Assembly (NCBI GenBank): GCA_013398955.1
Contig: VWPU01014041.1
Span: forward strand, 1 to 64,000
DNA: 64,000 nt
Origin: Callaeas wilsoni
Lineage: Eukaryota > Chordata > Aves > Passeriformes > Callaeidae
Direction of reading: 5' to 3'
Each line of letters begins with the position of its first letter. The first letter of the stretch is position 1. The notes beneath the pieces were generated by a model. It did no database searches, was not told the DNA's origin, and saw only the letters and a program-made list of their open reading frames with translations. A program made the position numbers and the translations under genes. Below are positions 10,101 through 21,934 of the stretch, in pieces.

Positions 10101-13040
10101 AAGTTAGAAAACAACATAGCAACGTGAGTCTGGACATTTTACCCAAAACTGCATGATCTGCCTGAGACAATGTAGACTATCTCCTGTGAAGCAAGGAGCA
10201 AGAAGAATTGTAGAAAACATCTAAGAGGCTACGACTTTGACATCTATAAATATCAGACCACCTACCGTAGCATATCATAATCTCGGTAACTCTAAATGAG
10301 AATACTGAATACGCTGGATATGTGTGTTTGCTCTCATGCTGCCTCGTCTACCAAGGAAATTATCCATCAACTATAATGTTGGCAGCAAAGAATCTCACAC
10401 TTTATGATGCAGTCCTTCACAGGCTAGATTTTGTCTGTTCTTACGCATAGATGGTGAGGCGTGAGGCAGACAAGCTCACACACCTGTGGCCTTACTGCAG
10501 CTTCTGAGAAGATAAACAATTAGGTGGGATCACAGAGAGAGAGAGTGAAGTCTCTGCCATGATGCAGGCCAGTGAAGATAAAGCAATGAACCACAGATGA
10601 TCTTCGTTGGTCCCTCCATGACTGCTCCACCGTGATTTATGTGACATGTATGTATTCATATATTTGCCTCTTTAGGTTCTCATACCACTCCTCCTCCTGC
10701 AGAAGCCAAATGCTTCTGGCATCTTGACAATTATGTTTCACTTCCAATTTTCTAGGTCTTTCAAAGGAGCATTCACCTTTCTGTTGCAGTTGCTGACCTC
10801 TTGCTTCTGTCTGTTTCTCCGTGTTTTACCATCCACTTCAGAAAGGGGCTAGCAATTATATGCCTGATGTTTCCCTAACCTTGACCACCTTGAAATGTGA
10901 TTTTGTGATTTTTGTTGAAATGTAGGACATGGATCCCTTGCAGGCTTTTACAAACATGGGAGTTCCCATGTGTCATTGACACTGATGAATTGCTAGATCA
11001 CTACAGAACAACTTGGAAATGGCAACAGAGCTGGCTCCACTGCAGCTAACTTGAGCTCCTGAGAGGGACCAGAGGGGTTTTTTGATTCTTTTTATTATGT
11101 GATATCAATTAAGCATTTAACAAGTTACAATAAAAAGCAACTTTCCAATGGAATTTTTAATGCAATGAAAACAAATTACCTTCAAGATGGTTATCATTTG
11201 GAATCTTGAAGAGAATGAGAATAAGGCAAATGCCAACACATATTCATCCAGATTGCCCATAACAACTTGCCAGGCATCTCTGTTTCAAATCAAGTAAATC
11301 TGTGCAGCTTCTCTTTGACAGCAACACAAAATCCCGTGTGAAATGCATTGAATGGCACAGCTGAGGCAGAATGTTAGCAGAAGATACTGCGCCAAGCAGC
11401 TTTTGTTTTGAAGTGGGTACTTCTGTTATGCAATCCTCTTAGAATTTGCTTCTTTCAAAGACTGAAGGACAAAAAAAAAGCCTCAGCAAACAAAAACCAC
11501 AAATCCCATACATTTCTCAACTCGGTTGATTTTCTGCACTTGGGCACAGTCTATTCACAGCAATTCCAAAATTCTGGTGTTGGCACAGACTATATATGTA
11601 GCATTCAGCTGGAGTAAAGGACCAAACAGCGCATGATGGCTGGGATGAAGGTGTTTAGTGGAAGAGAGGAGATTCAACTCTCTGAACAAGAATGATGCCC
11701 ATAAACAGAAAATAGAAGTGGAATTGACTAATATCAACAATGTGCTAATTAGGCCCATGAGCAACAACTCACTTTAATTCTGAGCCTTTGTGAGACTTTC
11801 TGTAGTCACAAGGAAGATGAGACTATGGACAGAACTTTATTAATATGAAAACATTAATTTACAAGCTTAAGATCTCGTCCATGTAATTTTGCATATATCC
11901 AAGAAAAGCAAACCTAAACTTAATATTGAAAACTTCTGAGCCCTTCATCAAAGACTCACTTGAGCAACAGGTATGAGGGAGAGTGCAGGCGGTCAACTCC
12001 ACGTACCATTTCTTACACAGAAGCCAGCCACAAATGCGCTCTGATGCTGTGGGGATGAGTAACATACTTTGCCCTTTCTCTGCTTCTTTGCCCTTAGGAG
12101 AAGCCGGGAAGAAGGCTCACAGTGGAGAGAAGATGAGGTGTGGACTGTGTTTCCTGTCCATGAGGCACACCAAGCAAACCAGAGTATGTGTGAAGGCAAA
12201 GCATTGCTCTGAAAAGTGGTCTGGACGTTCCAGGCCACCTGTTCTGAAGGGAGAAACTGTCCCCCACTGAGCTCTCCCACATTTGTATAACATCTGACAC
12301 TACACTTTTGCAACCTCACTCTACATGTTTTCGCACCAGTGTACACAATGTTACAGGCACCATTCGTCCTCCCTCAAGCAAGAGGATCCTTTCATTTCAC
12401 TAAGGCACACTGTCATCGCTGCAGATTCCTGCTGCTTATTTCTGGTGTGATGTCCATATGCACAGCACTTCTAGAGATGTGTTGCTGTCTTTGGAGTACA
12501 GGTAGAGAATTATCACCTTTGCCCTCTCCTATGACCAATGCTCCCTCCGCACTGCACATTTTTTGGTGATTACTTATTTTCTTGTTCCCTCTGTTCTCTG
12601 CAGAATGTATCCAACATGTCATAGAGCGAGAATGCACTTAGTGCTTCCCCAAGACATATTAGCAACTTTAGTATCTTTCATCTTCTCTGACCTTTTCTAT
12701 GATGTTCTCAGAACCTCAGAAAGTCTCATGACAATATGGGAAAAAACAGAAAAACAGTCCAGTGCTCCATGCACATATGTGGGCTTCCTCTTGTGTTGCA
12801 CTCAAGTTCAGTTAGATGTTCTTCAGCCTTTGATCTTCTTTAATCAGAAAAAGGAAGGAGGCTGAGGAAGGAGAATATGAGCTTTCTTTCATGCTTGTTC
12901 TAATTCTTAGGTCCAATAAAGAGGACAGAACAAGGATGCTGAGGGAATTAAGTGCAAGACAATCAAAGAAATGACTGAGAGGAGTCTGCACCCTGCCAGC
13001 TATCCTGAGCTTTGCCCCTCACTCATGTGGCTAAGCTCTG
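7101..13040. other. non-coding, unrecognised
   Basis: Nearly 6 kb without a supported gene. Small items only: a GA repeat at about 10534-10546, an A/T-rich stretch at 11080-11170, and a strong pyrimidine-rich acceptor look-alike ending at 12097. The frame after that acceptor (to 12270) reads KMRCGLCFLSMRHTKQTRVC and is cysteine-bearing, but has no family resemblance and no partner exon. No CR1, LTR or SINE wording was found. Confidence 0.5.
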
Positions 13041-13049
13041 GGGAAGGAG

Positions 13050-13520
13050 GGCTTCTCTGTTAACACGGGTTAGCGTCTTTACTCCTCCCACCCCCTTCTC
13101 TACCACCTCATGCTCATCTTTATTAGCTTTTTCACACTACACAGTCCTCTCATCGATTACAAGGGCCAGCACAAAGCAGCCTAATGATGGGTCAGTCTTA
13201 ATGAGAAAAGCGGCTGCTCTTGATGTGGTGTGGCTTCGTCCTGCACCCTGCCGAGTCCTGGCATGCAGAGCTTTGCCTCCTTTTAGAGAGCAGAGCCATG
13301 GAAAATCAACAGTGAGCAGCCTGGTGCCTCTGAACAGAAAGGGCCATGTGCATGGCTATTTAGTGCTGTGAAAGAGAGAGCATTTGCAAAAACGGGAGTG
13401 AACATAAGGAGGCCTTCAGAGAAGAATGGGGCCTTGGCAAATTTATAGACTCCCCTGAAAGAAAGTGATTACAGATCATTATCCAATTGAGGCAGATTGA
13501 TGGGTTAGGGTCAAAGTAAT
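13050..13520. promoter_or_regulatory. possible regulatory island
   Basis: This block is richer in G+C than its surroundings, carries several CpGs (ACACGGGTTAGCGTC, CATCGATTAC, AAAGCGGC, CTTCGTCC, CTGCCGAG) and is free of repeats. An open frame of 119 codons crosses it (13012-13371), but the peptide is not recognised and lacks flanking splice sites. I therefore favour a non-coding regulatory element over an exon. Motifs such as ATTAGC and GATTACAGATCATTATCCAA (13467-13486) fit homeodomain-rich enhancers. Confidence 0.25.
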
Positions 13521-13669
13521 ACTGCAGAGCTCACTGGAGGGACAATGCGTGCTTGTCAGTTCTGTCCAGGAAAAGAAAGAGAAGGGAAACTACCACACAG
13601 AGAGGAAAGGCTTAAGCTTTTCCAGCCCCTATCTGAAAAGTCGTTTCTTATCTTGAACATGTGTCCTTT

Positions 13670-13687
13670 AAAAAAAAAAAAAAAAAA
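13670..13687 (+). repeat. poly-A tract
   Basis: An uninterrupted run of about 18 A bases sits in otherwise mixed sequence. No gene-derived copy is recognisable upstream, so it is treated as simple sequence. Confidence 0.85.
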
Positions 13688-14039
13688 TGGAAAAAGCAAA
13701 CCCCGAAATTGCAGGACCAGTATCACTGAGTTAAAACTGCGCCTTCAGAATTCTGAAATAATTGTGCAAATAGTGTGCAAACAGTACGCACCCAAAGCCT
13801 TGTGATCAGTACTCTCAGAAATGACAATGAGTACTAGCAATAGTAAAGGATAAATTGCATCTTTGTTTCATTTATATTAAAAAACCCAAAGAGATCTTCT
13901 AAAATAAATGTGTATTTTTTTTTAATTTGGTGAAAGAAGGACATTTTGTTAACAGCTATGGTTGAACAGATTTGAAACTTTGTAACATCTGGTCAGGCAA
14001 AACTAAGCAACACTGACATTGAATAAAACGAGCATAAAT

Positions 14040-14290
14040 GCATTTCTATTGTTTCTTTCGTTTTAATTTTTAGAGTGTTTAAAAGTGCTTTGCATTCATG
14101 CACTTTTCAAATAGCCATAGAAATGGAAACAGCATGGCACAAAGAGCAGCTCACAGCATTTATTGTGCATTTGCCTCATATTTTCCAATATGATTTTGGA
14201 ATGTAAAGAATTTGAACAAAGAGAGAAGACAATGCATTCATGAGAGACCTGATTTGTTTAATTGTGTTTATTTATTAACTTCTCTTCTGT
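14040..14290. promoter_or_regulatory. possible conserved non-coding element
   Basis: The block contains SOX-like cores (ATTGTT at 14048-14053, GAACAAAG at 14214-14221), clustered CATTCATGCA and ATGCATTCATG words, and TTTATTATT-like T-runs. It has no repeat character. The dense but non-periodic motif content resembles developmental enhancers. No direct evidence of function is available from one sequence. Confidence 0.2.
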
Positions 14291-15299
14291 TCTCCATGTC
14301 TCAGAAGCAGAGCACCACACACACTTGAATGGACATGTCCCCATATCCCAAGGGATAGAAGAGTAACATTGGCCTCATTTCAAGTAAAGGCTCAGCAGGG
14401 CAGCTTGGCCTTGGGCCACTGTCTTGAGAGTTTAGCAAGGGTTCCCTCAAGTTTTGTTACAAAACCTCCACAGACATAAAAGTTACAGCCCCAGCACTCA
14501 CTGTGTCTTTCCTGGAAACTCGTGTAGTCTTGCAGAGGGTGTTCAGACACAAAAGGATCTTTCCTGACTCAGTCCTTTGGAGAGAACACACCAACTGGCT
14601 TCATGCTAGAGTCGCCTGAAAAGTCTGTAGGAATACCAGGTCTAGGTACTGGTACCCTAGCTGACAGAAATTACCTATCTTGCACCCATTAGATAAATTC
14701 TGGCTCAGCTTTGCAAATAACTCTGAGTCCACTCCAACTTGCTAGTTCTCACTTAAAGCAGTAAGGATAACAAAGGACATAAAAGCATTGCTGGTGTCAT
14801 ATTCATCTGCAAGTTGTAAAGGTGTTAAAAGCATCAGGAGAGACTGGCAGACCCTCACTTCATGCAGTACCTCTTGTGTTCAGCATGCGTGGGGTTTTTA
14901 TATTCATTTGGTAGCAACCCAGCTGCAGGATGATTGTGTGCCTTCTACAGAGTACTCTTAAAGAGAGTTCTCTAATATTTTTGCTGAAAGGAAAGAGATG
15001 AATCACCAAATTATTCTTCCTTTTTGTGAGGGTTCCTCCAGACTCTTAGAATCACTGTTTTTATCTTCTCTCTTATGAGTCTCGAAACCACTGAATTTTC
15101 AGTGTAACTGACAGCCCTTCTCCATTGCCCTGAGATGGTTTGTCATCTCATATTCTATCTATAAACCAAAATGGACCCAAATGACATTCATCGCAGAAAA
15201 ATTCTAGAAAGAGCCATGGGGTGTCTGTGCAATGCCATTCCACATAAGGCATCTTCCCCCACCTTGGTGTCAGTGAAATCGGAGTTATGTTACATGGTT

Positions 15300-15321
15300 A
15301 AAATAAATAAATAAATAAAAA
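15300..15321. repeat. (AAAT)n microsatellite
   Basis: About five copies of AAAT, perfect except at the ends. Confidence 0.9.
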
Positions 15322-16165
15322 ATCTGTGGTTGGTTTCCTACCTTAGTCTGTTGGCTAGGCTGGAGTTTTAACTTGAACATATATTCCCTGAACTAATTTT
15401 CGCTCTTTGACTTTTTTCCCATTTTCCTCATTCATCATTTTGTTTCGGGTATGACATGGGGTCCTCCATGCCACGCATTCTGGAATCTCTCAACATATGA
15501 CGGAATTATAATTGAGACAAGATACCACCTATAAGACAACATACATTGTGCTAAGATATCTTTTGTCTTGTCTTTCCTTCCAACTTTTTTCTGTTTTAGA
15601 CTAACAGTATTCTTTTTTTCTGTTCATGATTTTGAAACAACATGCATCTACTCTTTTCCTGAATTTGCTTGCATTTGTTTTCACTTGCTTCCTCTGGTTT
15701 GGCAGGAGATGTGCATGTGTGCAGGACTCCATGTGTTTTCAGAGATAATCTTCTTTTTACTACCAGTAAGGATAACCTTGAGTACACATTGCACTGTCAC
15801 AGCATATTTTCTATAAGAATCAGAAAGTAGAACTGGTGCATTGGAAAAGCAGACCATATTTTTAAAGGCGAATTCATAAACCCTGCTTTCGTGAACAGAG
15901 AAAGCTGAGGAGTGGGGGTGGGAGATATCACAGGAAAACAGATGTGTGCTTATGATCTGAACTCTGTCCTACCAACATCATGTTATGTTGGAGCTGATCC
16001 ATGGAGAAGTCTCCCTGTAAATGGAGGCTGGGTGCTGAAATGTCCATACCATTTCAGTGAACTCAGCGTGAGCACACTGGGTGGAACATAGCGCAGAATA
16101 AGGTCAAAGGAGTGAAATGGCTGTTCCCTTCCACTCCAATCAAGAAAGCCATCAGCTATTCAGGG

Positions 16166-16180
16166 AAAAAAAAAAAAAAA
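16166..16180 (+). repeat. poly-A tract
   Basis: A run of 15 A bases followed by an A-rich GAGAACAACAACAAAAACC stretch. Confidence 0.85.
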
Positions 16181-19100
16181 GAGAACAACAACAAAAACCA
16201 AACTACAAATCCTAGAATCACTCAGCTGGGAATAAGGGAGAAAAACAGAGCATTTCTCTTAAGGACACTTTCCATTCTATTTATAGCTATAGTTTGTATG
16301 GTGCTTAACGCTTGACCCACAGGGTTCATAGGTAAGTAAGAAATGCACAGATGTGTGTATTCTAAGTTATATTTCATCCACATGTGCAAAAGAGTCACAG
16401 GAGAGCTACAGAAAATGACACACTTGGGGTAGCAACCTTCCTAGCCCAGGAACAACATTTGATTCATGCTAAGCCTATCCTCTGGCAAATCTTGAATTTC
16501 AATGATGATTCTGTTTGAGTAAAAACTTACAGCAAAATCCTGAGACATTCAGCATTGGTGGAAGCTTTGTCATAAACTTCACAGGATCAAGGAGTTTAGC
16601 ATGAGTAAGCCTTGCTCTCTAATTATTTTCATTGTACAATGTTCACAATACTTCATTGGCAAAGAAGATGCAATCTTCCCTCAAAAAGGATGTACATACA
16701 GCCTCCCAGTGTGAAAAGGGTGAGAGGAGAATCAGGTCTGCTTCAAATTTTGGTATCCTTGAAGAGTTTCCTTATTTTTAAATTCCTGAGGCAAAGGGAA
16801 TTAAAAACACCCTAACTTTCTGCCTAAATATAGCTTCCTCTGTTTTCCTTTTATTTTTTAACTAGTTTTTGATAGTTATCTGGGGTATTGGCTTGGTATT
16901 TTTCAGAGAAGGGAGGCACCTTGGCTGTGTGGGTGAATTGGACTCACTAAAACATGTTTCTGCCTGCTGAGTCTTATTGTAGTGGCTTACTGTGTTTTTC
17001 CTGTTGATACAGCATCCCCTTTACACAGAGCTGGCAGAGAACTGACAACAATTTCAGATACATAATTTGTTTAATAAAAAATGCCAAAATTGGGCTGTAT
17101 TATCCAGTATGAGTTTCTCAGTTCTGCCTACAAACAACTTGAACTACAAAATAACTTTGGGTTTAGTGCCCTTCTTCCCAGGGAAGATCATCTCCCTTGT
17201 GCTCTCAGGTGGAGAGACTCTTGGGGATGTCGGCATAGCAGGTGCCTATACTTGTCCTGTAAATGGAGATTCCTACATAGAGCAAATCTCCCTGAACATC
17301 TGCTGAGGTCTCCTCTTTACCAACAGAGGAGCTCTACTACTTCAGTTTTATGGGGCTGCTGCCTTTGATTTATCAGAAGATGTATCTTGGTGTTCCATTA
17401 CATATGGGTAGCAACAACTTTTTTGCAGCCATAAAGCCTAAGAACATGAGTAACGTCATATACATATATGTAGATATAGATAGTTTATATAAAATTTCTA
17501 TTTAGAAAAGCATAAACAAGTGCAATATTTTAGGAAATATTGACCAAATTAAATGTGTAACTGTTTTCTAAAAACTGTCATTTTCACATAAAGCCATGAG
17601 TAAAAGGGTATTTAATTTTACCAGTTAAGTAAAAAAAATGCTTTCACATTCTCTACTACTTTTCCATCCCTGAAGACATGTTTGGCCACTGAAATCGTGA
17701 CTTTGTGCACAACAAAAGATGAAAAACCTCTCTGCCCCAGGTCACTCCCTCCAATCAAACCCAGGTCTATAATGGGGCTGAAATTTGTTACCATACGCCC
17801 GCTCTTTACAGGCCTGTGTAAAGGACAAGGTGGACAAACTGTAGCAACCAGACAGGCTTTAGCACCTTAAGAAAAATACCAAGTGAGCAGATTCAGCAAG
17901 AGGTCTGAACATGAAGGATTAATTACATCCTGTACCCTTCCAAGTGGTCCTGCCCTATTGAGACTGAGAAAAAAGACTGATGAAGATGCTGAAGCCTGTA
18001 CTTTTGAGCATGTGAAAACTGTTCTGTGACTAGGACAAGGGTCACGCATTTTCAAAGTCAGTTCAATTAAGCAAAACGCCAGTCCCAGTTCCTTGGACCC
18101 ACCAATTAAACTGCAGCCAGAAACGTTGCCCATTTGCCCCACAGAGGACTTTGTGTATTTATAGTCCCCAAATGCCTATGGTCTAATCAAAACCGTCACA
18201 TAACAAGAAGCCAGCCAAGAAACTCAGACAGTTTGGTTAATGAGACAAAGAGCAGCTTCGCATTCATTCCCTCCTAAACAAAGATCTGAGGAAAGGGTAT
18301 GGACTGGTGGGGGAGAGGGAGTACAAGTACAGCAGGCCCAAAGAGAAGGGCACAAGCAGACAGTCAGCTAGGCAATGCATCCAAGCCTGATCTGAAGGCT
18401 CACGGCAAACAGAGCAGCCATTCATGCACTATGACATGCAGGTCAACGGAGGTAATCACATGCTCGCCTGGAACTTACGGATGTGTCCACAAAATGTCAC
18501 GTGGCAACATATGATGAAACTCAAATCCTGATCACAAACTACAGTGACAAAATGAAAAACATCTTTGAATTTCCCATTAAAAAATGATTGTATTTTTTTA
18601 AATTCAAAATACTTTTCACATGGAACAATTATCAGTAATTTTAAAGAACTCTCCATATATTGTGCTCCATATCTGAATTTTTTCTCTTTCTGATTTTCTG
18701 ACAATGTTTATCTTCCAAGAAAATATATCAAGCTGCTCCGTGAAAGCCATCAATGTTAACTATTCTTAAGCAAAAGACAAATGCATTCTCTGTTTCAAGG
18801 CACACATTGATCAAAAGAAAAGCTAGAAAATCATTTTCCTTCCTATTGGGTCCTACTTCCTGTTTGGCCAGATGCATTATCTTGTTCACATTCTCTGTTT
18901 CTGAAGCAGCTGCTAGCAGTTACTGTCAGAAATGTGATAATGACCATGGTCAACCAGTAGCTTTAGCTGGTGGATCCTGTGTTCTGAGCAAATTGCAGAT
19001 ATTGCTTTCACTGGCTCAAGCAGCACGTGCCAGCAAGCACAGCAGAAGGGTTTGGCCTCTGTTTTCTACAAGGAAAAGATCAAGCCTATCTACAACATAT

Positions 19101-19310
19101 CAGAAAGCCACAAAATGGAAGGAATCCAGGCTAAAGGTTTTCCAACAAATAATCACGCTATGGGCTCCAACAAGGGCTTGTATCTTTTTCTTTGAGAGCT
19201 GAGTTAAGCCATTCAGCTCACTAGCAAGTCTGGGCAAAGAGGTTGCTCACAGGCCAGGACCTAAGAGCTTACAAACAGTCCTGCAACCCCAAGCTTGTCT
19301 AGAAGCTGCA

Positions 19311-19358
19311 TTAAAATTAAAAAAAAAAAAAAAAAAGAAAGAAAGAAAAAGAAGAAAA
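19311..19358 (+). repeat. A-rich tract ending in (GAAA)n
   Basis: ATTAAAATTAAAA leads into about 17 A bases and then GAAAGAAAGAAAAAGAAG. It could be the tail of an old retroposed copy, but no source transcript is recognised upstream and CR1 machinery does not add poly-A tails. Simple sequence is the safer call. Confidence 0.8.
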
Positions 19359-20959
19359 TTTTTTGTTAGCACTCTCCTGGAAGGGTTTTGGAAGCATTTG
19401 TAATGTTGGCAGGGCAAGGAGCTGTTGAGTTGTACTATTGTCTTTAGGAGGTGAGGTATAATGGGATTTCTTCACCTCTCCCATTTTTCAAGTGTCTAGA
19501 GTGTGTTTGACACCAAGAGACAAACTAAAGAAAATTAGAAGAAACATTAGCATGAAGAATCAGTTTTAAGTGGGGAAGTTTTGCTCATAAATTTGTTTTT
19601 GCTAGCAATATCTTGGAGGGAAGACAGTCAAAACTCTGACGTATCCCAAGAATTGTATTTTCTGCTGATATGATATGAAAGTAAGAATATTAAACATGAG
19701 GAGTAGAAATGAGTTGGTTGTTTAAATGTGGGCACAAAACAGTATGTTAACAGGAAAAGGGGCTCTGGGTGGGGGGAGAAGAGCAAAGACAGCATCACCT
19801 AATTTGTTAAACCTCTGAAAACCTCACATTGGAAACAGTTCTGTTACATCTGCCTGGCAATCACCAAAGATTAAAAGGGCAACACAGCCAATTTTAGGAT
19901 TGCTGGTACAAAAACTTCCTCAAATAAGGAATACAAGTAACCATGCCTTTCATTCGGGTCTAGAGGAGCCCTCAAAAGCTATAAATAATTTGTTCAAGCC
20001 TCTTATCATCCTGAAATACACGTGATTAGAAATCTGCTAGAACTAAGCTGCCAGAGGCAGCAGTCCCATTACATACCGCTGGCCTGTATGTCTGATACAT
20101 GACATTTTCCTAAATCCTGTCAGGGATAATCTGTCACATAACCATCTTTTAGATTATACTTTGAGGCTGTGGTCTTTTAGTACAAATATAAATATGCTTA
20201 AATTATTATGCTGCCCATTAGGAGGATGATCAATGTTCTTATACAGAGGAAAATATTACCAGATAACCAAATACATTCTAAACACCACAGCAATGTATAA
20301 GGGGTGAACAGAAGCACAAACCAGCCCAAAGGCTTAGACACAGTAGTGGCTATGGCCTAAAAAGATTTTTTTCTCCTCTGCTTGTATTCAGGAAATCCAA
20401 GTTTGCTTTTCCACCTATTCAAGATCTATAGATCTAACAGAAGGGCAATACACTTGAGTATCCGTGCTAGAAACTGGTCTCCAGGAAATAACCAGATAAT
20501 GTAGCATTTTTCTTCTGAAGTCATAGGACACTCCCAAATGCTGTTATTTCCTTTAATGTAAAATGATAAGGTCTTTCAATTAGGTTTTTTTCCAATACTT
20601 TCATCACCTCCTGCTCCAAATCAACTAATTTTCATTCAGTTTTGCATGTTGTCACATGTAGGTGGAATTTATTTTAAATTAATCTGAAGCCCAAAGTCTT
20701 CTGATTCCGATTTTTGTCTGTGAGAATGAAATAGCACACTGGGTTTTGGCATGGAAGAGACTGGTCACCATAAATATTGCTCAATAGCTCAACAGCAGAA
20801 CAGTTCAAAGGCTAGCAACTTGAAAATTAGACCATTATAGCAAAGATGAGGAATTCACATATTCTATGGTGAATTATTTAATTTTACTTTATTGATAGAC
20901 AAAATGTATTGGATTTCAGCAGTATGAACACATTTTGTGGGGCAAGCAGGAGTGGGACA

Positions 20960-21700
20960 CATTGGGATTCCACTGAACCTATTCTGCAACATCTGTTGTT
21001 CAGCCTACTCATGAATGATTTGGAAGACAGGGTCAGCAACGAGGTGACTATGACTGGGGTTGATACAAAGTGATCTGTGGTCATCAAACTGACTGTGAAC
21101 AGCTGCAGAAAGATATCATGGCATTGGGTGCCTGGGTAAAAAAATGGCAGATGGAATGCTTTGGTGATAAATCCAAGAAAACGCATATGGGAAAAACATA
21201 TGCCACTGTATATAACTGTGCTGTGTCCGATACTGCATCTGCTTCTGGACAACCAACATCTCAGGAAGTATGCGGGAGAGTTGGAACAGTAGCAACAAGA
21301 GCAGTACAGATGATCAGAAGTATGAAATTGTTTCTTTATGAGTAGAGAATAATCTGGGACATGTGAAAGAGACACCTAAAATATTAAAGGTCATAAAATC
21401 GTGAATGTCATGAAGAAGATTATAATAGATTATTTCCCTTTTAAGCTACGTGTATATGTGTGTGTGCATATTATTTCCATAACCTAGGCACCACAACTGG
21501 TAGCAACAGGAATAAGGTTTAGAACACTCAAAAGTGCTTATTCTCAAGAGACAAAGTTTTATCAATGGGATGCTTTCGATGTCAAACATATAAATGAGTT
21601 CAAAACATCCTTAGACACACTCATGAAGGAAAGGTCCATTGGGACATCTCAAACACAAAGACAGAAATACAACACCCAGCTCAGGAAGGGCAGGTTTTCA
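20960..21700 (+). mobile_element. old CR1-type LINE fragment with part of the reverse transcriptase
   Basis: The translated wording is that of the CR1/L3-like reverse-transcriptase C-terminal half. LFSLLMNDLEDRVSN at about 20997-21041 is the FNIFINDL-like strand. The block DCEQLQKDIMALGAWVKKW (21085-21141) corresponds to the usual LQRDLDRLE-WA helix, and GDKSKKTHMGKT to the NKxKCKVLHLG motif. Further 3', ISIT-APQLVATGIRFRTLKS and the FKTSLDTLMKERSIG peptide (21601-21645) match the LINE end region that usually reads FKxxLDxFMEERSI. Stops and frameshifts break the frame (for example TGA at 21071-21073), and the catalytic FADD strand is destroyed. Divergence is much greater than in the other CR1 copies here, so this is an older subfamily. 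Confidence 0.75.
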
Positions 21701-21886
21701 GGCATGGAAGGCCTTGCCAGAAGCAGCATCACTCTGTTTGCCCCGCAAACACCCTTGCTCCTCTGGCTCCTCTTACTGACTGCAGTCAGAGACCCTTGGG
21801 CTTATATTGCACCAGAGGGGAAAGTCTGCATTAACATGCCTCTGAGGAACTTACAGTCATTCTAAAATGAAACTAAAATGCTGGAT

Positions 21887-21934
21887 TTTATTTTTGGGGT
21901 TTTTTTTTTGTTTGGGTTTTTTTTTTTTTTTTTT
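21887..21934. repeat. T-rich low-complexity tract
   Basis: Long T runs separated by GGGG, G and GGG. On the minus strand this is a poly-A-like tract with short C runs. Confidence 0.85.

Larger units (their letters stand above)
14291..20959. other. non-coding, mostly unrecognised
   Basis: Contains simple tracts listed separately (15300, 16166, 19311) and otherwise unique sequence. The longest open frame (18753-19202, plus, 149 codons) has no recognised domain, a scattered composition and no splice context, so it is not called. Around 17450-17490 there is a short TATA/GATA alternation. Confidence 0.5.

Noticed and set aside
12098..12270. Cysteine-bearing frame after a good acceptor
   Set aside because: No convincing donor or partner exon, and the spacing of cysteines matches no known domain.
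16200..16225. TCCTAGAATCACTCAGCTGG as a minus-strand CR1 tail
   Set aside because: Similarity stops after about 20 bases with no further CR1 wording.
18753..19202. Plus-strand frame of 149 codons upstream of an A-rich tract, possibly a retroposed gene copy
   Set aside because: No parent protein is recognised, no target duplication is visible, and avian CR1 machinery rarely makes poly-A retrocopies.
20884..21375. Minus-strand frame of 163 codons
   Set aside because: It lies antisense to the degraded CR1 fragment, which accounts for the sequence, and has no recognisable domain.
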